This document shows positions 43,219 through 50,674 of a DNA stretch of 64,000 nt, piece by piece (position 1 is the first letter of the stretch; each line of letters begins with the position of its first letter). The stretch is taken from assembly GCF_013204795.1 (NCBI RefSeq), contig NZ_JABMKW010000020.1, forward strand, positions 124,001 to 188,000, written 5' to 3'. Both the position numbers and the translations under genes were made by a program. The notes beneath the pieces are model-generated. The model saw only the letters and a list, made by a program, of their open reading frames with translations, was not told the DNA's origin and made no database searches. This DNA comes from Pedobacter panaciterrae (lineage in GTDB: Bacteria > Bacteroidota > Bacteroidia > Sphingobacteriales > Sphingobacteriaceae).

Positions 43219-45618
43219 TCAATTAGAAACATCGTCATTTTTAATTCCTCTCCTGGTTTTCCTTACCTCATCTTTTAGCCTTCCAAAATTATAGTTCAGA
43301 CTGATTCTGTATGAACGGAGATAAGATTGGTTGTGGCTTAGCTCTGTAAAATCGAACCCGGTGGTGGTTGTTTTAAGGGTTCTGAACTTATAAAAGGGAT
43401 TATTTAATGCTGCTGTTAAGCTTAATTTTCCTTTGATGAGTTCATGGCTGCTGCTGAAACTGGTATTTACTTGTCCTTGTGTTATAGACTGAAATGTTTT
43501 GGAAGCAGGGTTTTTTCCAATTACACTGAGGTTTGCGCCCAATCTCCATTTTGGTGTTGGACGATATCCGCCTGTTAAGGTAAAATTGTAAAACAAATCT
43601 TTAGAATGTGGTATCACATTTCCTTCAGTTTTAATATCCAAATAATTAAAGCTCCCATTAAAATTAAAGTTCAGACTCTTGGTTACCGTATATCCCAAAT
43701 TGAGATCTGCTGCCAGAACAGCGCCTTTTCCAATGTTAGCAAATGTATTTCTGGTAATTCCGGACGTCGGATCATAAGTGAAAATTCTGAAATCCAGATT
43801 ATCAAATAATGAATAAGCTAATCCAACATTAATAGAAACTTTACCATTGTGGTTATATCCTGCAAGTATGTTGTTCACAGACGAGGGCATAAGGTTAGGG
43901 TTGCCGGTTGATTCTGTATTTGGGTTACTTCTGTCTACAAAAGGGTTAAGCCTGTTGATGCCAGGGCGTCTTAACCGTTGTGAAAACCCAAAACTAATGT
44001 TATCGCCGCCCTTTAACTGATAAGCGATTGATAAAGAGGGAATCAGGTTTAAATAATCCTGAGAAATATCACCATCTACAATGGTTTGCTCAGCACGCAA
44101 TCCAGCCTTTATCCCAATGTTCTTTCCATAATTGTATGCTATTGAAGTGTAGGCAGAAAACACATCCTGAGAAATCTCAAAATCGTTAGCCTGAAACTGA
44201 GCTGCAGAGTAATCAAAATTGCTGCTGTTGTTTCTAAGGATAGCCTTAATGCCCGATTCCAGTCCCCAGTTTTTAAACTTATCGGAGTAGTCAGCTTGTG
44301 CAGTATGCTCATTGGAACCGGCGTGATTATTTTGCAGAAATCCGGAATAGGGATAGTTTGTAATTTGACTAAGAATGAGGCCGTTTTGGTCATCACTATT
44401 AAAATTTGTATAGCGATAGGATAGGGTTAACGCCCTTGTTTTCTTTGATTTAGAAGAGATCTGATAGTTAACTGAGGCATCTATATAGTCGCTATTGCCA
44501 TCGTAGGTATTTTGTATGTGATAGCCTTGCAGTAATTCTCCGTTTTGAGTGAGCGATGAGACCTGGTTGCTGAGTTGGGCGTTTTTGTTGCCATTAAGAT
44601 TGATCTGAGCTGAGATGAGCTGTAGTGGGGTGATTTCATAGCTCACATCGGTTCCAAGATATCCGGTTCTGCCGTCAGATTTATTATCGCCATCTTGAGT
44701 TAAGGTTTGAGGGTTATCGCCGATGGCATTTCTAATCAAATTATTTGTTGTGACAGGGGTTTTAGAAAGCGAGCCACCGGTGAATACCGAAGCGATAAGT
44801 TTACCAGATTTAAAATTAAAAGATCCACCAGCACCCGGGCCACCTGCAGGAAAACTTTCATTGAGATTTAAAGAGCCATTGTATCCATCGGCGGGTTTTT
44901 TGTTAGTTACGATATTGATGATTCCTGCGAATCCTTCTGCATCATATTTTGCTGGTGGATTGGTAATTACTTCGATCTTTTCAATAGTTGATGCAGGCAT
45001 GCTGCGCAAAACTTCCTTAGGGTTATTCTCGATCATACCAGATGGCCTGCCATTGATAAAGATCTTAAAACTAGTGCTATTTTTAAGTCTGATGTTTTGC
45101 TCTGCATCTAGTGAAACAAAAGGAATTTTACGCATCATTTCCAGAACGCTGTTCCCTTTACTATCCGGATCGGCTTGTAGATCGTACACAAGCCTGTCTA
45201 TCTCTTGAGTGACTATTGGTTTGCTGCCGGTAATGTTTACCCCTTTCAATTGTTTGGTGTCTGGAGATAATAGGACCAAACCCTGATCAACGTGCAGTTT
45301 TGTAGTATCCTGAAGAGATATTGCAAATGTTTTGGCCTTATAGCCGATACTCACTATTTCAAGTTTGTATGTTCCAGACGGTATTTGACTTAGTGTAAAT
45401 ATACCGGTGCTGTCGCTTATCCCTGTTTTAACAATTGCATTTGTTGAACTAATGATGTTGATTGTAGCCCAGCCGGCCGGTTTTTTGCTGACGGAATCCA
45501 TAACCTTTCCGTTCACAGAAAAGTTGGGTATTCTGGTTTGTGCAGCCGATTGATTATAACTTGTTATGATGGCGAAAAAGCCTATGATAAGAAATAAACG
45601 TAGTTGGAGGTTTTTCAT
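43219..45618 (-). CDS. TonB-dependent receptor, carboxypeptidase-regulatory N-domain type
   Basis: A 799-residue outer-membrane protein. A signal peptide (..SYNQSAAQ) is followed by a carboxypeptidase-regulatory-like domain (about 33-115, FSVNGKVMDSVSKKPAGWATINI) and a plug (about 125-220, KIFINGRPSGMIENNPKEVLRSM, EVITNPPAKYDAEGFAGIINIVTNK). The 22-strand-type barrel follows, ending SYRISLNYNFGRLKDEV. This is the OMP_b-brl_3 form common in Bacteroidota, without a SusD partner; the ligand is unknown. Start at the ATG at 45618, which opens the signal peptide. The small membrane protein at 45727 lies upstream on the same strand. Confidence 0.9.
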   Translation of the reverse strand: MKNLQLRLFLIIGFFAIITSYNQSAAQTRIPNFSVNGKVMDSVSKKPAGWATINIISSTNAIVKTGISDSTGIFTLSQIPSGTYKLEIVSIGYKAKTFAISLQDTTKLHVDQGLVLLSPDTKQLKGVNITGSKPIVTQEIDRLVYDLQADPDSKGNSVLEMMRKIPFVSLDAEQNIRLKNSTSFKIFINGRPSGMIENNPKEVLRSMPASTIEKIEVITNPPAKYDAEGFAGIINIVTNKKPADGYNGSLNLNESFPAGGPGAGGSFNFKSGKLIASVFTGGSLSKTPVTTNNLIRNAIGDNPQTLTQDGDNKSDGRTGYLGTDVSYEITPLQLISAQINLNGNKNAQLSNQVSSLTQNGELLQGYHIQNTYDGNSDYIDASVNYQISSKSKKTRALTLSYRYTNFNSDDQNGLILSQITNYPYSGFLQNNHAGSNEHTAQADYSDKFKNWGLESGIKAILRNNSSNFDYSAAQFQANDFEISQDVFSAYTSIAYNYGKNIGIKAGLRAEQTIVDGDISQDYLNLIPSLSIAYQLKGGDNISFGFSQRLRRPGINRLNPFVDRSNPNTESTGNPNLMPSSVNNILAGYNHNGKVSINVGLAYSLFDNLDFRIFTYDPTSGITRNTFANIGKGAVLAADLNLGYTVTKSLNFNFNGSFNYLDIKTEGNVIPHSKDLFYNFTLTGGYRPTPKWRLGANLSVIGKNPASKTFQSITQGQVNTSFSSSHELIKGKLSLTAALNNPFYKFRTLKTTTTGFDFTELSHNQSYLRSYRISLNYNFGRLKDEVRKTRRGIKNDDVSN

Positions 45619-45726
45619 GAGTTTTGATTTTTGGAGCGCCTTAGGGTTTGGACAGCGCATAGCGCTACCATTGCCCTTGAAGACCTTTTTGTGTTCAGTA
45701 AATTAAAGAAGTAGGGTTGGGTTGTT

Positions 45727-46071
45727 TTAGCCCTGGTCTTTTTCAGATTTCTTAACGAGGAAATAATAAGAAAGGAAACCGGCGGCAATAAAGATCATTT
45801 CAATTCCATAAGGCAGGGGAGAATCAACCTGGGCATCGGGAATGTAATTGATAACCACTAAACCTATTCCGCCAAAGAAAAGAATAAGACCCCATTTAAG
45901 TACTGCAACCTTATGGTTAAATGATTGGCCCAGTGAGTTTAGTATTTCGGGATTTGTAAGCCCTGAGTTGATTAGACGATTCTTTAAAATGAAGTTGAGA
46001 ATGGCAATTACAACGATTGCTGTAATAATGAATAATGATATTGAGATGGTTATACTTTCTATGTGGTCCAT
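45727..46071 (-). CDS. Small membrane protein (DUF6249-like), ECF-linked
   Basis: A 114-residue protein with three hydrophobic helices (about 6-28, 58-75, 87-105) and a charged tail KKSEKDQG. The arrangement matches small DUF6249-type membrane proteins seen beside ECF sigma genes in this family; the assignment is tentative. The ATG at 46071 gives a leader of about 27 nt from the divergent ECF-type promoter. It probably belongs to the regulon of the neighbouring sigma factor. Confidence 0.65.
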   Translation of the reverse strand: MDHIESITISISLFIITAIVVIAILNFILKNRLINSGLTNPEILNSLGQSFNHKVAVLKWGLILFFGGIGLVVINYIPDAQVDSPLPYGIEMIFIAAGFLSYYFLVKKSEKDQG

Positions 46072-46104
46072 GATGTCTGTTTTTAAATGTGATTTATTGC
46101 CCAA

Positions 46105-46135
46105 GTAGACACGCCTGCCAATAAAAAGGTTGCAG
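46105..46135 (-). promoter_or_regulatory. ECF-type promoter, minus strand
   Basis: Read on the minus strand: CTGCAAC (46135-46129), 16 nt, GTGTCTAC (46112-46105). It is the exact mirror of the plus-strand promoter at 46177-46207, with identical boxes and spacing, and reads toward the small membrane protein. Confidence 0.65.
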
Positions 46136-46176
46136 AAAAATACATCTTTTTAAAATTATTATTTTTTTTGTGGAAA

Positions 46177-46207
46177 CTGCAACATTACACAGCATCCGGG
46201 TGTCTAC
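46177..46207 (+). promoter_or_regulatory. ECF-type promoter, plus strand
   Basis: CTGCAAC (46177-46183), 16 nt, GTGTCTAC (46200-46207). Spacing is like that of group IV sigma promoters. The ATG of the sigma gene is 7 bp past the -10-like box, implying a leaderless mRNA. Confidence 0.65.
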
Positions 46208-46213
46208 TATACG

Positions 46214-46774
46214 ATGTTAAATGAAAAGGAACTAGTTGCCAAAATATTGCGAGGTGATGCAAGAGCATTTGAAGCTCTGGTTAAGCAGTATGAGAAACTT
46301 GTATTTCATGTAACAAGCAGACTAATAAAAAATGATGAGGATGCGACTGATATTTGTCAGGAGGTTTTTATAAAGGTATATCAGGGACTGAATAAATTTG
46401 GCTTTCAATCTAAACTAAGCACCTGGATTGCCCGAATTGCTTACCTGACGTCTATTAACCACCTGAGGAAATATAAACAGGAACTGCAAAATAAGAGTGA
46501 GGCAGATAATGATGAAATAGATAACTACCACTTTAGCGAGGAGACACCAGAGCGACTTATGATTAAAAAGGATGTTGCAGCTTATGTGCAGCATTTGTTG
46601 TTACAGCTGCCTTTGCAATACCGCTCAGTACTTACCTTGTTTCATTTGGAGGAGTTTAGTTACCTCGAAATACAAGAGATCACAGGAATGCCTGAAGGAA
46701 CCATCAAAAATTATTTGTTCAGAGCAAAGAAATTATTGAAAGAAAAACTGGAAATTTATTTAATAAATGAATGA
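46214..46774 (+). CDS. ECF-type RNA polymerase sigma factor
   Basis: A 186-residue sigma factor. Region 2 (about 12-85) contains FEALVKQYEKLVFHVTSRL, DATDICQEVFIKVY and STWIARIAYLTSINHLRKY. Region 4 (about 120-175) contains LPLQYRSVLTLFHLEEFSYLEIQEITGMPEGTIKNYLFRAKKLL. Both domains are complete. The downstream gene starts inside its last codons (8-bp overlap). It is preceded by a promoter whose boxes are repeated in mirror image for the divergent gene, so autoregulation is likely. Confidence 0.93.
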   Translation: MLNEKELVAKILRGDARAFEALVKQYEKLVFHVTSRLIKNDEDATDICQEVFIKVYQGLNKFGFQSKLSTWIARIAYLTSINHLRKYKQELQNKSEADNDEIDNYHFSEETPERLMIKKDVAAYVQHLLLQLPLQYRSVLTLFHLEEFSYLEIQEITGMPEGTIKNYLFRAKKLLKEKLEIYLINE

Positions 46775-47135
46775 TATGGAAGCGAATGAGAACAGAGAGG
46801 ACAAAAGGGATCAGAAGCTGGATGAATTATTGGCAACTGCACTGAAAAGTGAACCTGTAAGCAGTTTGCCTTATGGTTTTGCAACAATGGTTACCAGGAA
46901 AGTTTTTGCCCAAAAAGTTAAGCCATTTGGTATTAAAACTTATGCGCTTGTTTTTATGGCTATTCTTGGTATTGTAGCACTTTCGCTTACTTTATTGTCG
47001 CTGTTTAATCCGCAACTAACCGTAAGCTTACTTGCTATGATTAAACTTGGCAGGTACATACTGGGTTTTATTGTGCTTAGCTTCTTTTTAATTGAATATA
47101 TTGATCAAAAGTGGGTGAGGGCTTCGCAAACGTAA
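46767..47135 (+). CDS. Small two-TM protein, candidate anti-sigma partner
   Basis: A 122-residue protein. A charged cytoplasmic N-terminal helix (about 1-50, ENREDKRDQKLDELLATAL) precedes two TM helices (about 55-78 and 90-110). It overlaps the sigma gene by 8 bp, so it is translationally coupled. The layout (short cytoplasmic arm plus TM) fits a membrane anti-sigma factor, but no zinc-binding HxxxCxxC motif is present, so the role is inferred from position only. Confidence 0.7.
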   Translation: MNDMEANENREDKRDQKLDELLATALKSEPVSSLPYGFATMVTRKVFAQKVKPFGIKTYALVFMAILGIVALSLTLLSLFNPQLTVSLLAMIKLGRYILGFIVLSFFLIEYIDQKWVRASQT

Positions 47136-47146
47136 CGGCAGTATAA

Positions 47147-47665
47147 TCAGGCACCTCCGTTAACAAAGAAGCTGAAGCAATCATTTGTAGCAAGGTTAAT
47201 ATGTACGCTGAAATAATTGTTTCCACCATCTTTAAATGCGATGATTTCTTTCTTCCAGGTTTCATCTTTACTCACAGCACTTTTAATAAAACAGTTTAAA
47301 AGAATAACCTTTTCGCCGTTTTTATTTTTGTATCCAAGATATTGTCTGAAATACCCTGACGGTGCCTGGATTCTGGTAGAATCTACAATGACACCATCTT
47401 TATCGATTTTACTTGTTTTTAGGCACATTTTGAAGATGCGCTCTGCGTTTTCAATATCCTCAGCAGTTGGCATAAACTGGACACTGCCCTCATCGGCATT
47501 GGCCGAAGTATCTGGAGCAAAGATTACACCTGTATATTCCTTTGTGGTTATATATTGATTTTTGCTGCCTTCAATAGGGGCTATCGTGTGCGTATCAGCA
47601 GACTTATTTTTAAAGTCGCAGCCGGTAATGACCAACAGAAGGATCAGAAAAGATAAAGTCCTCAT
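47147..47665 (-). CDS. Lipoprotein of unknown function
   Basis: A 172-residue lipoprotein: start at the ATG at 47665, lipobox LVITGC (lipidated Cys near 16). The mature part has no recognised family. It begins with a flexible linker (KNKSADTHTIAPIEGSK) and has a mixed fold that includes YFRQYLGYKNKNGEKVILLN. Convergent with the candidate anti-sigma gene. It follows the leader-peptide gene on the same strand but is separated from it by a strong terminator. Confidence 0.65.
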   Translation of the reverse strand: MRTLSFLILLLVITGCDFKNKSADTHTIAPIEGSKNQYITTKEYTGVIFAPDTSANADEGSVQFMPTAEDIENAERIFKMCLKTSKIDKDGVIVDSTRIQAPSGYFRQYLGYKNKNGEKVILLNCFIKSAVSKDETWKKEIIAFKDGGNNYFSVHINLATNDCFSFFVNGGA

Positions 47666-47744
47666 AAGTATTGCATTACTAATATAACTAAAATGAGTTA
47701 CTTTAATTCTACAGTTCAGCAATAATATTTAGATATTTATGGGC

Positions 47745-47790
47745 AAAAAAAAGACCGGACAATTCAATGAGTACATTCAATCATCCGGCC
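47745..47790 (-). terminator. Strong intrinsic terminator after the leader-peptide gene
   Basis: On the minus strand a stem of about 17 bp, GGCCGGATGATTGAATG against CATTGAATTGTCCGGTC (a few mismatches/GU), with loop TACT, is followed directly by eight T residues (47752-47745). It begins 17 bp after the stop of the 68-residue peptide gene. Confidence 0.85.
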
Positions 47791-47806
47791 TTCAAATCTA
47801 ACTCCC

Positions 47807-48013
47807 CTATAGAGTACGGATAAAACTGAAAACAGTTGCTAGTTGCTTAGATAAAAATTGTGTTGTATCACCAAGAACAGCGTTTACAGTAGTAGTAACA
47901 TTACCTAATAAAGCACCTAAAGAGCTCCATACTATGCCGCCACCATCAGTTTTTGTCATTTCAACAGAGTTCATTTCTTGAACACCTAAATTGTTTAGTT
48001 CTAACTTTTTCAT
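47807..48013 (-). CDS. Double-glycine leader peptide, bacteriocin/RiPP-like precursor
   Basis: A 68-residue peptide. Residues 1-25 look like a Bacteroidota double-glycine leader: MKKLELNNLGVQEMNSVEM then TKTDGG. The predicted core of 43 residues starts at GIVWSSLGALLGN and is hydrophobic and Thr/Ser/Val-rich with an amphipathic end (FLSKQLATVFSFIRTL). It has no cysteine. C39-type peptidase/ABC exporters normally cut such leaders, but none is visible here. Its own strong terminator supports a real, well-expressed transcript. It could be a bacteriocin, a signalling peptide or an unmodified exported peptide. Confidence 0.65.
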   Translation of the reverse strand: MKKLELNNLGVQEMNSVEMTKTDGGGIVWSSLGALLGNVTTTVNAVLGDTTQFLSKQLATVFSFIRTL

Positions 48014-48159
48014 ACTTGTTTACAATAAGATAAATTTCCTTACTCGTTAAAGGCCTTTCAGGGTATGCCTGATGCTTAAAAAGCACTAGAACTAATTTAA
48101 CCATTATTCAAATTGGTATGTTTATTCAATTTGTTCAGTATTAGAAAGCTTAAATTGAG

Positions 48160-48609
48160 CTAGACATCTAACAGGCGTCTGTGGTAGTTGATTTGACCAA
48201 GGTGATAAGCTAAATGTGAGCTGAGGTAAATCAACATGTACTTTACTGATCTGTCATTCTCTAAAACTTTTACCTCCGGATATTCATTTTCCAGGTCTTG
48301 TTCGGTTAACTGGTCGATGGAGTCTGCAACTACTTTAATGGTATCCTCAATTTGTTTAATCAATTCATTTCTTGGAACATCCTTTAGTGAAAACTCAAGT
48401 TCTCTATTTCTGATATATCCGGTTTTACCAAGTTCTGCACCAATGAAAGTATTCAGGTTTCCCACTAAGTGCAAGCATAAATTACCTGCAGAATTGCTTA
48501 TCGCATTTTCAGTTCGCCAAATGTTTTTATCGTTCTGATATTGTTCAATTTCAAGCTTTACTTTATTCAGATCTCTTGTAAAGAGGATTTTTAGGGATTC
48601 TTTTAACAT
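48160..48609 (-). CDS. DinB-superfamily (DUF1572-like) protein
   Basis: A 149-residue four-helix protein. The metal-ligand pattern is visible: the histidine in NLCLHLVGNLNTFIGAELG and the C-terminal HxxxH in LSSHLAYHLGQINYHRRL. Relatives include metal-dependent thiol transferases and many uncharacterised proteins. Start at the ATG at 48609 (MLKESL). It lies downstream of the alpha/beta hydrolase gene on the same strand with a 7-bp gap, likely one operon. Confidence 0.85.
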   Translation of the reverse strand: MLKESLKILFTRDLNKVKLEIEQYQNDKNIWRTENAISNSAGNLCLHLVGNLNTFIGAELGKTGYIRNRELEFSLKDVPRNELIKQIEDTIKVVADSIDQLTEQDLENEYPEVKVLENDRSVKYMLIYLSSHLAYHLGQINYHRRLLDV

Positions 48610-48616
48610 ATTATAT

Positions 48617-49282
48617 TTATAAATCTGCAATTTGTTTTAGTATTAATTTAGAGATGACATCTGCATTGGCATAAACCATAAAATGTCCACCGCCTTCAAT
48701 CCGTATATCAGGTTTGTTATATCTGAATGGCAATATATTATCGGCCGTTCCATGAATATGGGTTAAATTTATTGGCCTTTCTTTATTCCGCCAGTTTAAG
48801 ATACAAGTTAACGCCCATTTCATAAAAATAGGGTCACTATCTATCACAAGTTGTTTCAGTAGTTTAATTTCTTCATGTGTTTTAGCGCCAAGGAACTTCA
48901 AACCAATGTTGTTCCCTCGTTTTAAAAGGCTGACAGGGATTGCTTTTTGTAAGCTTAAACTACCTGCCATCCGATAGTACCATGGTAATTCCTTAAAAAG
49001 GGGTGTACTGGAAATGAGAAAAGTATGTGACGGCTTCAATTGCTTAGAAATTTCAGTAGCCAGCATGCCACCAAAGGATAGGCCAACTAAGTAAAATGGA
49101 GAAGAGGCATCTATTTTAGCTGCCAATCGGAGCGCGTATGCCTCGAGCGATTCATTTTTTAATGCAGGAATCCAATCCAGATAAACCAGTTCGAAATTAG
49201 GTGGGAAAACAAGCTTTTTAAATGCGCGCCTGTCGGCCCCCAAGCCACTGATGAAATATATCCTTTCTGTCATTGCTGACAT
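48617..49282 (-). CDS. Alpha/beta hydrolase
   Basis: A 221-residue soluble hydrolase: entry motif IYFISGLGADRRAF, nucleophile elbow GLSFGG, acid in HIHGTADNILP and histidine in GGGHFMV. The order is as expected for the fold and no cap is evident beyond a short helical insert. Probable small esterase; substrate unknown. In-frame ATGs at 49282 and 49273 are both usable. Upstream partner of the DinB-like gene. Confidence 0.88.
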   Translation of the reverse strand: MSAMTERIYFISGLGADRRAFKKLVFPPNFELVYLDWIPALKNESLEAYALRLAAKIDASSPFYLVGLSFGGMLATEISKQLKPSHTFLISSTPLFKELPWYYRMAGSLSLQKAIPVSLLKRGNNIGLKFLGAKTHEEIKLLKQLVIDSDPIFMKWALTCILNWRNKERPINLTHIHGTADNILPFRYNKPDIRIEGGGHFMVYANADVISKLILKQIADL

Positions 49283-49383
49283 AAAATTAATGTATTACCT
49301 AATTACGCTGGTTTAAACATTGAAAACTTACAATTTTTATACAATCAGTTGGTGTTTGTAATTGATCTCCTATCTTTATAGGT

Positions 49384-49728
49384 ATGAAGGCTATAAATTT
49401 CAATCCAGTTGATTTTGAACCTGTAAGACAAATTGCGCTGCAATTTCCTGACGCTTCGGATAGCTTGTCGCATTATGATACCCCTTCAATAAAAATCAAA
49501 AAGAATTTGCTTTGCAGGCTGCACGAGAATGGGGAATGGCTTGCTGTAAGGACGGATTTTGAAAGCAGAGAAAGATTCCTGGAGGAATATCCGGAAAGCT
49601 GTTTCATGACACCGCACTATAAAGACTATCCTTATATCTGCCTATACGTAAATAGCTATAGTAGAGAATTGCTAAAGGAGGTACTTGAAACGGGCTTTAA
49701 GGCAATTACAGCCAAAAAACAAAAATAG
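49384..49728 (+). CDS. MmcQ/YjbR-family protein
   Basis: A 114-residue small protein with the YjbR/MmcQ fold: FPDASDSLSHYDTPSIKIKKNLLCRL, then EWLAVRTDFESRERFLEEYPESCFMTPHYKDYPYICL. The family is a CyaY-like alpha/beta DNA-binding fold without settled function. A single gene, divergent from the hydrolase. Confidence 0.85.
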   Translation: MKAINFNPVDFEPVRQIALQFPDASDSLSHYDTPSIKIKKNLLCRLHENGEWLAVRTDFESRERFLEEYPESCFMTPHYKDYPYICLYVNSYSRELLKEVLETGFKAITAKKQK

Positions 49729-49821
49729 AATTATTTAAATTCGGTCGATTTTTACTATGCACGTATTTAGCTGAAGATTTAATTTCGGGTAATAAAATAA
49801 TATGAATTTAAATTACGTCTC

Positions 49822-49905
49822 ATGAGTACCTATATCTTATTTAAAGCTGTTTTTATTATCCTGATTCTAAGTTGCCTTGCCGTTATTCTAAGTTTAAGTA
49901 TGTAG
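49822..49905 (+). CDS. Possible 27-residue membrane peptide
   Basis: A short frame, MSTYILFKAVFIILILSCLA and onward, forms a single hydrophobic helix in the 49729-49966 gap. No ribosome-binding site or homology is visible, so this is only a candidate small protein. Confidence 0.25.
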   Translation: MSTYILFKAVFIILILSCLAVILSLSM

Positions 49906-49966
49906 TATTTGCGCAAAAGTGTTCAGCCGATATTCGTTTTGGCGATCGTTTTATTTAGTTTTGCAT

Positions 49967-50665
49967 ATGGCAAAGCTTCATTCAAAACCTCAGATACATT
50001 CTTCCAGCTTAAATTTTTTAGATCAATTAAAAGAAAACAACAATAGAGAGTGGTTTAACGAGCATAAAGAAGAATTTCTAAAAGAGCAAGCGCTTATAGA
50101 AGTCTTTGCTGACGGCTTGTTACAGGACCTAAATGTAGACGATGTAATAGAAACTCCTTCCGGACGAAAAAGCGTGTATCGTATTTATAGGGATACCCGG
50201 TTTTCTAAAGATAAAACCCCATTCAAAACCCACTGGAGTGGTAGTTTCAGGCGCGCCACAAAGTACCGCAGGGGAGGATACTATTTTCATATAGAGAAGG
50301 GGAATAGTTTTATTGCAGGCGGATTCTGGGGGCCATCGGCACAGGATTTAAAACAAATAAGGGAACATATTGGTTTTGATGCCACGCCATTAAGAGAGAT
50401 CATACAGAGTGGCTCCTTTATTTCAACATTCGAAACATTGAAAGGAGAGCAATTGAAAACCGCGCCTAAGGGTTTCAAGGCCGATCATGAAAACATTGAT
50501 TTATTACGATACAAGCAGTTTTTGCTCATTAGAAGGTTTTCTGATGAAGAGGTTTTAAATGAGCGCTTTTTAGCGCAGGCAACGCTAACCTTTAAAAATA
50601 TGCGCCCATTTTTTGATTATATGAGTGAGATATTGACCACTGACATTAACGGAATTGAAATTTAA
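49967..50665 (+). CDS. DUF2461-family protein
   Basis: A 232-residue protein matching DUF2461 along its length: LNFLDQLKENNNREWFNEHK at the N terminus, YRIYRDTRFSKDKTPFKTHW, YYFHIEKGNSFIAGGFWGP and LLRYKQFLLIRRFSDEEVL. No biochemical role is known for the family. Start at the ATG at 49967 because the family begins there. Its stop faces the hybrid regulator gene. Confidence 0.9.
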   Translation: MAKLHSKPQIHSSSLNFLDQLKENNNREWFNEHKEEFLKEQALIEVFADGLLQDLNVDDVIETPSGRKSVYRIYRDTRFSKDKTPFKTHWSGSFRRATKYRRGGYYFHIEKGNSFIAGGFWGPSAQDLKQIREHIGFDATPLREIIQSGSFISTFETLKGEQLKTAPKGFKADHENIDLLRYKQFLLIRRFSDEEVLNERFLAQATLTFKNMRPFFDYMSEILTTDINGIEI

Positions 50666-50674
50666 GTACTGGGA

